This document shows positions 18,756-26,899 of a DNA stretch of 64,000 nt, piece by piece. Position 1 is the first letter of the stretch; each line of letters begins with the position of its first letter. The DNA is taken from contig NZ_CP120468.1 of NCBI RefSeq assembly GCF_029490015.1, positions 1,488,001-1,552,000 on the forward strand, read 5' to 3'. Origin of the DNA: Halobaculum limi. GTDB lineage: Archaea; Halobacteriota; Halobacteria; Halobacteriales; Haloferacaceae. The notes below the pieces were generated by a model. It was not told the origin of the DNA. It did not search any database and was given only the letters and a program-made list of their open reading frames with translations. The position numbers and the translations under genes are program-made.

Positions 18756-19029
18756 GGGAACGGGTCCGCCATCGGTCCTCACATGACCGTGGCCGCGGTA
18801 CCATCTCACCCGCCGACGTCGATCGGTTGCCACACCGCGACGGCGTCGGATTCGCCGATACGACTGTATTGAGATTCTCGGTTCCGAGTGGTGCTACCTC
18901 CCCAGCTCTTGTCCCTTGTACAGCCAGACGAGCATGGGTCGAGTTCGTCCAGTCAGGACGGATCTCAACCGAGGGGGGTATGCTCACGGTGTCGACTAAG
19001 AGTGTCGAGGGCTCCGTCGGATTACACCG

Positions 19030-19173
19030 CTAATCGTGCGGGACAGTACTGTTTACGAGCGGTCCGCCGCAGCGTGGACAGGTGTTCGTGTCGGTGGGAT
19101 CTTCGATGCCGTCTCCACAATCACGGCATACGTACAGTGTTGCCTCTGAACCGGAGTTGGGTATGGTTGTCAT
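19030..19173 (-). CDS. Rubrerythrin-like zinc-ribbon microprotein
   Basis: A 47-aa protein with the pattern YVCRDCGDG, then TNTCPRCGGPL: two CxxC pairs that make a rubredoxin/zinc-ribbon knuckle. Haloarchaea encode many such tiny proteins; they may bind zinc or iron, and the role is unknown. The ATG at 19173 is chosen because the longer frame adds unrelated residues. A second zinc microprotein starts about 65 bp upstream on the same strand. Confidence 0.65.
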   Translation of the reverse strand: MTTIPNSGSEATLYVCRDCGDGIEDPTDTNTCPRCGGPLVNSTVPHD

Positions 19174-19237
19174 TATCTGTTGGTGGTTGCCGTACCGCAC
19201 GTCAGCCATCGATCGCGAGCGGACGCAGTCGTCGGCG

Positions 19238-19384
19238 TCACGAAGTATCCCGTGACGCAGCTCCTTCGACCAGTGCGGTGGCTGACAGACAGCTGCGGCA
19301 GCCGTAGCTGTCGTCCTCGTTGTCCCCGAGGACACGGGCAAATCGTGACGTTACAAACGCACCGCACTTGTTGCATTCTGGCAT
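19238..19384 (-). CDS. DUF7563-like zinc-finger microprotein
   Basis: A 48-aa protein too short for routine gene calling. It begins MPECNKCGAFVTSRFARVLG and continues with a second CxxC (GCRSC) after an acidic turn. The N-terminal pattern of a CxxC, then GAFVT-RFARV, then a second CxxC is characteristic of a haloarchaeal small zinc-finger family (DUF7563). The stop is a TGA at 19238-19240. It probably binds one zinc ion; the function is unknown. Confidence 0.65.
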   Translation of the reverse strand: MPECNKCGAFVTSRFARVLGDNEDDSYGCRSCLSATALVEGAASRDTS

Positions 19385-19395
19385 CGTTCAGTCGC

Positions 19396-19779
19396 TTAGG
19401 AGACCCTGGCAGGCGACGTCTCTGTCGTCGAGCGGTATCGGTGCCGCCCACGTTCTTCGCGGTCCTGATGTCGTTCGTTCGCCTGCGCACCGTCCTCGGA
19501 CGTGATGGGGTTTCGACCGCGACGGCGGGCACGACGAGCCGCCGATTCGGCGATTTCGGCTGTTTCATCGGCTGCTGCCTCTCAAAGCGCCACTGCAGCC
19601 TCAGCATCTGGTTCGACATCTTCAGCAGCGGTTTCCGAACGGACGGCGTTCTCCTTCCCGGAGTCGACCGCCTCTCGTGCTCGGCGCCGCCTTTCTCGAC
19701 GTGATCGGAACGGATGTCGTACCATGTGTGATCTATCCGCCGGTGAGCGGACACCGGGACTAACGTGCTTCGACTGCAT
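19396..19779 (-). pseudogene. Hydrophilic reading frame with one internal TGA
   Basis: From the Met at 19779 the frame gives a charged, Ala/Arg/Glu-rich protein. A TGA at 19582-19584 interrupts it, but the same frame stays open and similar in composition for about 60 more codons (ADETAEIAESAARRARRRG and onward) to a TAA at 19396. This could be one decayed gene of about 125 codons, or low-complexity chance. No family recognised. Confidence 0.3.
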
Positions 19780-19962
19780 CTAGTGACGATATTTTCCCAA
19801 GCAGACGAGTTCTGAGTAACCGGGTGACGTAGTGAGAGCGTACAGCAACCGATTGACCAGTGACGCAGAGCGTGCAGGCTTGCGCGTCACTCACATAATC
19901 AAAATTGTTTCCAGCTGTGAAAACCTCTACAGTTGATACACCACAGTAGAAGGTAACGCAGT

Positions 19963-20298
19963 ATGACGACCGACAGTCTCGACGCGTGTCTCCACCTTGT
20001 CGCCGACCGGAACCGACGTCGGGTCATCCATCACTTGCGCCACGAGGCTACCGGGACCCTGACGGTTGACGAACTCGTCGATCAGTTCCACAGTAGTGGT
20101 TCTGACTCCAAAGACGGGCCACCGCAGGACCGAGAGGAACTCGCCATCCAACTACACCACGTCCACCTGCCGAAGTTGGCAGAGCACGGCGTCGTCGAAT
20201 TCGAACACAGAAGCGGGGCTATCCGGTACCATACTGACGAACAGGTCGAGGCGGTGCTCGACTCGCTCCTGGAAAGCGTGTCGGTGACGACCCCCTGA
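19963..20298 (+). CDS. Winged-helix regulator, DUF7344 type
   Basis: A 111-aa ArsR-like DNA-binding protein. It starts SLDACLHLVADRNRRRVIHHL, the usual first helices of haloarchaeal DUF7344 domains. Then come TLTVDELVDQF and a recognition helix region ELAIQLHHVHLPKLAEHGVVEFEHR, ending in a wing. These are stand-alone transcription regulators. It is convergent with the HalOD1 gene and lies next to the TrmB pair, so it may belong to the same regulatory cluster. Confidence 0.8.
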   Translation: MTTDSLDACLHLVADRNRRRVIHHLRHEATGTLTVDELVDQFHSSGSDSKDGPPQDREELAIQLHHVHLPKLAEHGVVEFEHRSGAIRYHTDEQVEAVLDSLLESVSVTTP

Positions 20299-20316
20299 CG
20301 CCAGCGTGGCTTGCGG

Positions 20317-20640
20317 TCACTCCGATTCGTGTCGCGACTCGTCCGGCCGGACGACGACCTCCCCATCGCTCTGGACAGTGACCGTACGGCCAGCGAACTC
20401 GAAGGACACGGTCGTGATGCCTCGAGTGACCCTCGCGGGGGTCAGGAGCGTATTTAGCGCATCTGTGTCGACCGCCCCCTGTAACGGGTCGAGTGCCGTG
20501 GGCTCACGATCTGCCGCGATTGCGACGGCCTCGATGACCGCGATGCTCGGGGTCACCGACGACCAGTCGAACTTGGTTCGAATGACACCGTCCGCGTCGG
20601 CGCCCCGGTAGTCATCGTCTCCTCGATTGGATGTCGTCAT
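20317..20640 (-). CDS. Stand-alone HalOD1 output-domain protein
   Basis: A 107-aa protein matching the halobacterial output domain HalOD1: FDWSSVTPSIAVIEAVAIAA, then DPLQGAVDTDALNTLL, then the beta hairpin VSFEFAGRTVTVQSDGEVVV. HalOD1 is usually fused to receiver domains; here nothing is fused. The ATG at 20640 is preferred over 20652. It follows the minus-strand TrmB gene by about 100 bp and is probably co-transcribed with it. Confidence 0.8.
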   Translation of the reverse strand: MTTSNRGDDDYRGADADGVIRTKFDWSSVTPSIAVIEAVAIAADREPTALDPLQGAVDTDALNTLLTPARVTRGITTVSFEFAGRTVTVQSDGEVVVRPDESRHESE

Positions 20641-20740
20641 GAGTGAGCCCACCAGTCCGTCGATGCGGGTGCCCGACTCCGTTGATTCTCGAGGCAGAGA
20701 TTGATACTGCGGTTCGTTGCGCTGCGGTTCGTGGATTCCA

Positions 20741-21538
20741 TCATGTTTGATTCTCCGCGTCGAGTTGCCAGGTGAAGATCGCCTTCAGAACCACGACCAG
20801 ACTGTTCGCGTCGCCCTCGCCCCAGATGGCGGTCTCCGACCGTGGATCGGTCGGACTCGCGTCGGTACCGTTGACGAGCGCACTCACGAGTGTCTTCCGA
20901 CCGTCGACCATCATGAGTCGGCCTGCCGACGTATCCGACCAGACCCACAGCGACTCGAACATCGTCGCGCCGGGGATATCGTCCTGAATGCGTTCCTGGA
21001 CATCCGTCGACACTCCGGCGAGCTTGATCGACACGCCCCGCTTTGCGGCCTCGGCCAACCCCTCGATCAGGTCCTCGGTGAGGAGGTCCTCGACGGTCAT
21101 GTAGACGATCTCCTCTTCCGCACTCGCGAAGAACTCCAGGACGCGTTCCGTTACTGGCGTCTGCCCGTTTACCGTCCAGACGCCGCGCTGCTCGGATCGT
21201 TGTTCGAGTGATTCGAGTTCCGTCAGCGCCGTCCGAAGGAGTTCCGTGCGGTGCTGTAGTTCGTGTTCGAACGTCCGACTCGCGGTCTCGGCGGAGATCG
21301 CCCAGAACTGCTTGGGCGAGGATTGGAGGACATCGACGAGTCCCCGGTCGTGTAACTCGTCGATCGCGTCGTATACTCGGGTGCGTGGCACCTCCGATAC
21401 TTGGCTGACGTCTCTGGCTGTCCCCGTGCCGAGGCTAGCAAGCGCGACGAATGTCCGCGCGGCGTAGGCACTCAAGCCGAACCGTTCGAGCTGCTGGATC
21501 GCGACGGACTGTGGGTCCTCGTCTGGATTGTTGCTCAT
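20741..21538 (-). CDS. TrmB-family transcription regulator
   Basis: A 265-aa cytosolic regulator. The winged helix at residues about 10-80 has FGLSAYAARTFVALASLGTG, ARDVSQVSEVPRTRVYDAI and DELHDRGLVDVLQSSP, which is diagnostic for TrmB. The C-terminal 150 residues (EEEIVYMTVEDLLTEDLIEG, KRGVSIKLAGVS) resemble the phospholipase-D-like ligand domain of short TrmB proteins, not the maltose-binding-type domain. The ATG at 21538 is chosen because the longer frame is unrelated. It is divergently transcribed from a second TrmB gene at 21929. Confidence 0.88.
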   Translation of the reverse strand: MSNNPDEDPQSVAIQQLERFGLSAYAARTFVALASLGTGTARDVSQVSEVPRTRVYDAIDELHDRGLVDVLQSSPKQFWAISAETASRTFEHELQHRTELLRTALTELESLEQRSEQRGVWTVNGQTPVTERVLEFFASAEEEIVYMTVEDLLTEDLIEGLAEAAKRGVSIKLAGVSTDVQERIQDDIPGATMFESLWVWSDTSAGRLMMVDGRKTLVSALVNGTDASPTDPRSETAIWGEGDANSLVVVLKAIFTWQLDAENQT

Positions 21539-21928
21539 CGATCTTGCGAATGTGGGTCGCTGTGAGCCCAGCCACGGGGAGTGACTGGGTCGGCACGCTG
21601 CAGTGTGGTGGTTGGCGGACAGAACCGAACCCCGCACTAGTAGTGGGGTGGGTCTCGTTCAATAAATACTTATTGTGATTATACGGGTGAATCTCAATAG
21701 CTCCGTTTGTGGGCGTTATTGCCGAGCGAAATTCGAATTGACGTGTAGTCACTGAGAGACTCACAACACAGTTTGAAACCTGGGCTCTGTCGGGGCCTCG
21801 CACCATATTACCGCCCATCGGACGCATCGTCCGAGCTTGCCGTCATAACTCGAGTAACAATACCTATCCGTGCACGAAGCAATTCATTGAGTAACTCACT
21901 GGATGACATCCCGTGAGGTTGGGACTAC
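21539..21928. promoter_or_regulatory. Divergent control region between two TrmB genes
   Basis: 390 bp with no family-like open frame. It is AT-rich at 21655-21690 (ataaatacttattgtgattata), which could supply promoters for either direction. TrmB proteins often regulate their own or neighbouring genes, so operators are expected here, but no clear palindrome could be assigned. Confidence 0.4.
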
Positions 21929-22732
21929 ATGACTACGACTGATAGTTTGGAGGACGCCGTCGAAGTCCTCCAGCAACTCGGCTTGAAAGAATACGAGGCG
22001 CGATGCTTCGTCGGCCTGTCCCGCCTCCACACGGGCACAGCAAAGCGATTGAGCGAGATGACGGAGGTTCCCCGAACGCGGGTGTACGATGCGATTCGTG
22101 TGCTGGAGGCGCAAGGCCTGGTCGAGATCCAGCATTCCAGTCCGCAGCAGTTCCGGGCGGTTCCGCTCGAGGAGGCGACCGAGACCCTCCGGGACCAGTA
22201 CGAAGCCCGCGTCGAGCGACTCCACGATGCGCTGGACACGGTCGAAATCGTCGACGAAGACGATGAGACCCCCGTCCAGCAGGTGTGGGCGATGTCCGGG
22301 CGCGACGGGATCGAAAATCGGACGAACCAACTCATCGAGAAAGCGTCCGAAGAGATCGTGCTGGTACTGGGTGACGAGTCTCTGCTGACCGACGAGCTCG
22401 TTGCCAGGCTCAACGACGTCGGTCGCGGGGTCGATCTCCTCATCGGCGCACTGACGGAGTCGCTTCAAGACCAGATCCAGACGGCCGTGCCGGACGCAAC
22501 GACGTTCATCTCTGGCTTAGAGTGGCTCCACGGCGAGGATGTTACTGAAGACGAAACGGCAATCGGCCGGCTCCTTCTGGCCGACCGTTCGACGATTCTC
22601 GTGAGTTCGATCATGCCCGAGAGCAAGGAGGAACGAGCAGTCTTCGGCGAAGGGTTCGGGAACGGTCTCGTCGTCATCGCCAGACGGCTCATGGCTCAGG
22701 GGTTGTTGACCGCTCGTGACCCCAAGCAATGA
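21929..22732 (+). CDS. TrmB-family transcription regulator (second copy)
   Basis: A 267-aa protein built like the TrmB at 20741-21538. It has the winged helix LGLKEYEARCFVGLSRLHTG, AKRLSEMTEVPRTRVYDAIRVL, then VEIQHSSPQQFRAVP, and a C-terminal region with EEIVLVLGDESLLTDELV and a G-E-G-FGNGLVVIARR end. The two share the EVPRTRVYDAI recognition-helix pattern almost exactly, so they may bind similar DNA sites. A HalOD1 gene lies just downstream on the opposite strand. Confidence 0.88.
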   Translation: MTTTDSLEDAVEVLQQLGLKEYEARCFVGLSRLHTGTAKRLSEMTEVPRTRVYDAIRVLEAQGLVEIQHSSPQQFRAVPLEEATETLRDQYEARVERLHDALDTVEIVDEDDETPVQQVWAMSGRDGIENRTNQLIEKASEEIVLVLGDESLLTDELVARLNDVGRGVDLLIGALTESLQDQIQTAVPDATTFISGLEWLHGEDVTEDETAIGRLLLADRSTILVSSIMPESKEERAVFGEGFGNGLVVIARRLMAQGLLTARDPKQ

Positions 22733-22762
22733 TCTCCAGGGACGCGGCCATCGGCTGAGCCG

Positions 22763-23110
22763 TCACCAGATGCAACTAGCAGAGGGTTCTTGAGTACGTT
22801 CGTCGCAGAGACGGTCTTCGAGCAACTGGAGAGTGAGATACTCGCCATTGTCGACCGTGATGTAACACTCGTTGTAGACGAACGAGAGCCGCCCACCCGT
22901 CCGAGGTGTTCCGTCGTATCGCGGGTCGAACAACGTATCTAACGCAGCGGGATCAACGACATCTGCCAGCGGTCGGAGGGTGCGTGGTTCACGGCCTTCG
23001 ACTGCGCTCACCGCGCGTAAGACGGCCGTGCTGACCGATTCATCCGCCCCGATTTCGTACTCCACAGGTCTGATTCGTGCTACACGACGAAAAACTCCGA
23101 AGTATTTCAC
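22763..23110 (-). CDS. Stand-alone HalOD1-like protein
   Basis: About 115 aa from a GTG at 23110 (or 100 aa from GTG 23065). The core reads VEYEIGADESVSTAVLRAVSAV, then LRPLADVVDPAALDTLF, then a strand pair LSFVYNECYITVDNGEYLTL: the HalOD1 pattern. No ATG gives a sensible N-terminus. It is convergent with the second TrmB gene, making a TrmB/HalOD1 pairing like the one on the left side. Confidence 0.65.
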   Translation of the reverse strand: MKYFGVFRRVARIRPVEYEIGADESVSTAVLRAVSAVEGREPRTLRPLADVVDPAALDTLFDPRYDGTPRTGGRLSFVYNECYITVDNGEYLTLQLLEDRLCDERTQEPSASCIW

Positions 23111-23118
23111 CCGAATTA

Positions 23119-23573
23119 TCAAAACAGGTTTCGCATTGACGGGCTGAATCCGCGTGTTGGCACACACTCGGGTCGATGACGGACTCCCAGATCTCTTCGG
23201 GCGATGTGTCGATGACGATCTCCACTTTGTCGGTGACGTAGATGTATTGTCTCCTCGTAGTACCGCGCGAAGACGTTGTACAGCCATGCGAAGGGGTACA
23301 CGAGGACGAAGCTGATCACCGCTGGTTCGACCATGCCGGCCACGGTCCCGACGACGGTCGGCTCAAAGACCAGGTGCCACTGTTGCATCATCGTCACCGC
23401 GCGCCCTCGTAGACACCGTTCGCGCCGAACACGCCCAGGAGAAGCATGACGACAGCTGAGACAACTGCGGCAGCGCCCGCGAGTGCCAGCGTGCCGAGAT
23501 GCTCTCCGACGAGGAGTTCGAGGAACGGCGTGTGAATCTCACCCGCGAGGAACCGCAGTAGGTCACGATCACG
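23119..23573 (-). pseudogene. Truncated, frameshifted membrane-protein gene fused to foreign sequence
   Basis: Going down the minus strand, a frame open only from 23573 (a TGA precedes it) gives LLRFLAGEIHTPFLELLVGE and a membrane helix (VVSAVVMLLLGVFG), then stops at 23394-23396. One base out of frame, the next stretch gives WHLVFEPTVVGTVAGMVEPA and a second helix to AWLYNVFARYYEE. The two pieces read as one small two-helix protein with a one-base loss. After about 23240 another frame gives VTDKVEIVIDTSPEEIWESV, like the start of an SRPBCC protein. Overall a mosaic of gene fragments; function lost. Confidence 0.55.
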
Positions 23574-24062
23574 TCACTGAACGTACGGCGACGCGAGTTC
23601 CTCACTGCGCTCGGAGCCACCCGCACGGGTCTCTCGGGCTGCGTCGGAAATCTCCCGGGAGACAGCAGCGGCGTCGATCGAACGATCTACGTTGGGGCGT
23701 ACCACTGGGGCTTCATCATCGTCGACGACTCCGGTGAGGAACAGGACCGCATCAGGCTGCAACGGAACGATGTTCTCCGTGTGGTCGCATTCAACACGCT
23801 CGCGAGTCAAGCCGTCCAGTCCCTTCCAGCATCGGTCCAAGACGCCCTACCCGACCACGAGGCCCTCGAAGAACGAAACGCGGAACGCATCCCGGCCCCG
23901 GCCGACGGCGACTTCCACGAACTGCTGGACGAAGCGAACGAGCAGTACCCAGATCATAGCCTCGCGACCATACCCTCTGGACAAGTCCACATGGGCGGTG
24001 GCATGATGATGCACCCCGTCGAACTCCCCAAAATTCCACCAGTCCCGTCGTTCGACGGGTGA
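23562..24062 (+). pseudogene. Cupredoxin-like Tat lipoprotein lacking a start codon
   Basis: The frame opens after a TAG at 23559 and runs to 24062. It begins with a twin-arginine lipoprotein signal (LNVRRREFLTALGATRTGLSGC), then a mature domain with IYVGAYHWGFIIVDDSGEEQ, DVLRVVAFNTL and a Met/His-rich HMGGGMMMHP. This resembles cupredoxin or cytochrome-oxidase-subunit-II-like domains, but no CuA Cys pair is visible. No ATG, GTG or TTG occurs before the GTG at 23781, which would delete signal and first strand. The 5' end was probably lost at the junction with the head-to-head fragment at 23573. Confidence 0.55.
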
Positions 24063-24336
24063 GCGCAACGCAACGGGGCGATTACACGCTGAGTTGTCTG
24101 ACCTACTGTGGCTATGGGCACCGGTATATGGAGATCGACGGTGGAATCATCGTTACGTGACGTCTTTTCTTGCCTCTGTCTCGTGAGTCCTATCCCAGTT
24201 TAGCTGTGCGCGACCACCAGCGGGAAACACGCTCCTTCCGAATCGTTCGCCGATCGAACGAACTCACTCTCCGCAGCTACGGAGATACGTGAACAACCTG
24301 CCCACGGCTGCCGGATGTGGCCTGTGTGAGAAGCGA

Positions 24337-24411
24337 TGGGCGCTGCAGGATTTGAACCCGCGACAACTTGGTCCGAAGCCAAGCACTCTGTCCAGACTGA
24401 GCTAAGCGCCC
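24337..24411 (-). tRNA. tRNA-Arg (anticodon TCG)
   Basis: A 75-nt cloverleaf read on the minus strand: acceptor GGGCGCT pairs with AGCGCCC plus discriminator A; the D arm is GCTC/GAGT; the anticodon stem CTTGG/CCAAG encloses loop CTTCGGA, giving anticodon TCG (Arg, CGA codons); the T arm GCGGG-TTCAAAT-CCTGC follows. No CCA is encoded. The 3' end points to the decayed region on the left, the usual orientation for an integration site. A possible promoter element (ACTTATG) lies about 30 nt upstream. Confidence 0.95.
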
Positions 24412-24737
24412 TCACGACTCCGTACCGGACTGACCCGCATAAGTCCCGCGCTTCCCGGCGGCGATTCGGACACGAAGATATAAATAGGCGAATTGATTTC
24501 GCTCCAACGGCGACGACGGCCGCAACGGTCGGGGTGGAGGCGGGCAGTCGGTCGGGCGTTGGTTCCATGTTGGGTTGGGTTCCGGTGCCGGGCTGGCCCG
24601 GCGGTCGCAGTATCGCCGGTGTCCAAGTGGCACTGGAACGTCCGGGCGAGAGTTCGCCCGGACAATCTCACGTCGACGAGCGTAGCGGCCGCGCCGTCCC
24701 GCGTCACTTATCCCCCATCGCCCGATGACTGCTACCG
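24412..24737. other. Gap between tRNA-Arg and the prenyltransferase
   Basis: 326 bp with no credible gene. It contains an AT island (agatataaatagg, near 24476-24488) that could be a TATA element, more likely for the tRNA side given the distance. The rest is GC-rich and repeat-free by eye. Confidence 0.35.
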
Positions 24738-25580
24738 ATGGCGACAGGCACGCTCGACGGCTACCTCGAACTCGCCCGCGTCGGCAACGCGGTCGCGGCG
24801 GGTGCGCTCACGTTCGTCGGGGCGTTCGTCGCCGGCGGCCTGGACGCACCGGCTGCCGTCGCGCTGGCGGTGACGGCCACCGTCGCGGCAACCGGCGCTG
24901 GGAACGCGGTCAACGACTACTTCGACCGCGACATCGACGCCGTGAACCGGCCGGATCGGCCGATCCCGAGTGGTCGCGTCTCCCCACGGCAGGCGGCGCT
25001 GTTCGCGGCTGGCCTCTTTGCCGTCGCGACGGGGGCGGCGCTGTCGCTCCCGCCGCTCGCGCTCGGAATCGCGGTGGCGAATCTCCTCGCGCTGCTCGCG
25101 TACACGCAACTGTTCAAGGGGCTGCCCGCGGTCGGCAACCTCGTCGTCGCGTATCTCACTGGGTCGACGTTCCTGTTCGGTGCGGCCGCGGTCGGCCCAA
25201 TCGCGCCGCCGACGTGGACGCTGTTCGGCCTCGCGGCGACGGCGACGTTCGCCCGCGAGGTCGTGAAAGACGTCGAAGACGTCGCCGGCGACCGTGAGGA
25301 GGGCCTGCGGACGCTCCCCATCGTCGTCGGCGAACGCCCGGCGTTGGCGCTGGCGACGGGGGCGATGGCGGCAGCGACGCTTGGGAGCGTCGCCCCGTAT
25401 CTGGGCGGGACGTTCGGCCTCGCGTACCTGGCGGTCGTGGTCCCGGCGGACGCGACGATGCTGGGTGCGACTGCGTGGGGCTTTCGCGACCCGTCGACGG
25501 CACAACGGTGGATCAAACGTGGGACGTTTCTCGCGGCGGCGGCGTTCGTCGCGGGGCGACTCGGGACGGTGTTGACGTGA
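24738..25580 (+). CDS. UbiA-family prenyltransferase, probable digeranylgeranylglyceryl phosphate synthase
   Basis: A 280-aa membrane protein with eight or nine helices. It has both aspartate-rich motifs of the UbiA superfamily, NDYFDRDIDAVNRPDRP near residue 56 and KDVEDVAGDREEG near residue 178. In archaea this subgroup adds the second geranylgeranyl chain to GGGP to make DGGGP, the core of ether lipids. The short length and RPDRPIPSG sequence fit DGGGP synthase better than the quinone enzyme (MenA is at 33168). It stands alone just beyond the tRNA, at the start of core-like sequence. Confidence 0.85.
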   Translation: MATGTLDGYLELARVGNAVAAGALTFVGAFVAGGLDAPAAVALAVTATVAATGAGNAVNDYFDRDIDAVNRPDRPIPSGRVSPRQAALFAAGLFAVATGAALSLPPLALGIAVANLLALLAYTQLFKGLPAVGNLVVAYLTGSTFLFGAAAVGPIAPPTWTLFGLAATATFAREVVKDVEDVAGDREEGLRTLPIVVGERPALALATGAMAAATLGSVAPYLGGTFGLAYLAVVVPADATMLGATAWGFRDPSTAQRWIKRGTFLAAAAFVAGRLGTVLT

Positions 25581-25742
25581 CCGTGAGCCGTCCGGCATCC
25601 TTCTTCACAATCATAAAGAATAATACCGGCTCACAGCAAGACACGAGTAGTTGGATGACTCCCGGTGTAGCGGAGCGAACGACGATCCCGCGAGAGCGTG
25701 GCGTCCGTCCCGCGAGCACCGGAATTTCCGCGGAGGCGCTGT

Positions 25743-26351
25743 ATGTATAACGTCGAGCCACTCGGGTCGGAGATCGAACCCGGTTCGAACATCCTCATCT
25801 CCGGCCCGCCGCTGAGCGGGAAGCGCGACCTCGCACTCGACGTCCTCGCAGAAGGGACTCGAAACGGCGAGGGCGCGATTATGGTGACGACGAAAGACTC
25901 TGCCGACCGCCTCCTCTCACAGTACGAAAAGCGCGAAGCGTACGAGAGTCGCCCCGTCGCCGTCGTCGACACGGTCAGCCGACAGCAGGGCGTCAACGAC
26001 GTCTCCGACAGCGAACGGGTCAAGTACACCTCCTCTCCGGTCGATATGACGGGTATCGGGATCAAACTCTCGGAGTTCCTCGAGGCGTTTTACAAGGACC
26101 GCGGCATCCGTCAGAACCGCGTGATGGTCCACTCGCTGTCCACGCTCCTGATGTACTCGGATCTGCAGACCGTCTTCCGATTCCTCCACGTGTTCACCGG
26201 ACGGATTCAGAGCGTCGACGGCCTCGGCCTCTACTGTATCGACTCGACGGCCCACGACGACCAGACGATGAACACGCTCAAGCAGTTGTTCGATGGCATC
26301 GTCGAGACTACCGAAGACGGCGAACCAACCGTCCGATTGGCGAACGCCTGA
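25743..26351 (+). CDS. RecA/KaiC-like ATPase-fold protein (RAD55/DUF7504 type)
   Basis: A 202-aa single-domain protein. It starts like KaiC/RAD55 proteins: a P-loop region ILISGPPLSGKRDLALDVL at about residues 18-36, then GAIMVTTKDSADRLL and, later, a Walker-B-like LGLYCIDST. The P-loop has Arg where Ser or Thr should contact Mg2+ (GKR, not GKS/T), so nucleotide use is uncertain. Such proteins are common, mostly uncharacterised haloarchaeal signalling or regulatory factors. ATG 25743 is preferred over the upstream frame. Confidence 0.75.
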   Translation: MYNVEPLGSEIEPGSNILISGPPLSGKRDLALDVLAEGTRNGEGAIMVTTKDSADRLLSQYEKREAYESRPVAVVDTVSRQQGVNDVSDSERVKYTSSPVDMTGIGIKLSEFLEAFYKDRGIRQNRVMVHSLSTLLMYSDLQTVFRFLHVFTGRIQSVDGLGLYCIDSTAHDDQTMNTLKQLFDGIVETTEDGEPTVRLANA

Positions 26352-26376
26352 GCGTCCCACGCCCCCGCCCGCCGTA

Positions 26377-26385
26377 CCTTTTTGC
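26377..26385 (+). promoter_or_regulatory. Promoter box (CCTTTTTGC) for the CoA-binding gene
   Basis: T-rich box centred about 28 nt before the ATG at 26409. The same CCTTTTTGCGCGT string precedes menB at the same spacing (29745), which supports a real promoter element over chance. Confidence 0.5.
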
Positions 26386-26408
26386 GCGTCCCGCGCGAGC
26401 CGTCACGT

Positions 26409-26831
26409 ATGCCTGTCAGCGACGACGACGGCCTGCGCGAACTGCTGTCGATGGACCCAATCGCGGTCGTCGGCTGTTCGAGTACGCCCGGAAAACCGGC
26501 CCACGACGTCCCCGCGTACCTCCAGGAGCACGGCTACGATATCATCCCGGTGAACCCCTACGCCGACGAGATACTCGGCCGCGAGGCGTACGACTCACTG
26601 GCGGACGTGAACGAAGACGTCGAACTCGTCGACGTGTTCCGCCCGAGCGACGAGGTCGCCGGCATCGTCGACGAGGTGCTGGCACGCCACGACGACCGCG
26701 GCGACGTGCGAGGCGTGTGGCTCCAACTCGGCATCAGCGACGACGACGCCATCGCCCGCGCGGAGGAGGCCGGTCTCACGGCGACTCAGGACCGCTGTAT
26801 GAAAGTCGAACACGGTCGGCTGCTGGAGTGA
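26409..26831 (+). CDS. CoA-binding domain protein (YccU type)
   Basis: A 140-aa Rossmann-fold protein: IAVVGCSSTPGKPAHDVPAYL, then YDIIPVNPYADEILG, VELVDVFRPSDEV, GVWLQLG, and a C-terminal CMKVEH. This matches the small CoA-binding family related to the succinyl-CoA synthetase CoA domain. The cellular role is unknown. A leaderless-type promoter box supports the start. Confidence 0.88.
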   Translation: MPVSDDDGLRELLSMDPIAVVGCSSTPGKPAHDVPAYLQEHGYDIIPVNPYADEILGREAYDSLADVNEDVELVDVFRPSDEVAGIVDEVLARHDDRGDVRGVWLQLGISDDDAIARAEEAGLTATQDRCMKVEHGRLLE

Positions 26832-26899
26832 GCGCCGCCGGCCGGCGCTCGACTGCACCGCTCCCGGCGTGACTGCGAGTGTGGGTTCGTGCGACGGTC

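Noticed and set aside
24337-24411. A repeated tRNA 3' end (attachment site copy) inside the window
   Set aside because: I looked for a second copy of the T-arm/acceptor sequence to the left and found none; the other end, if any, lies outside.
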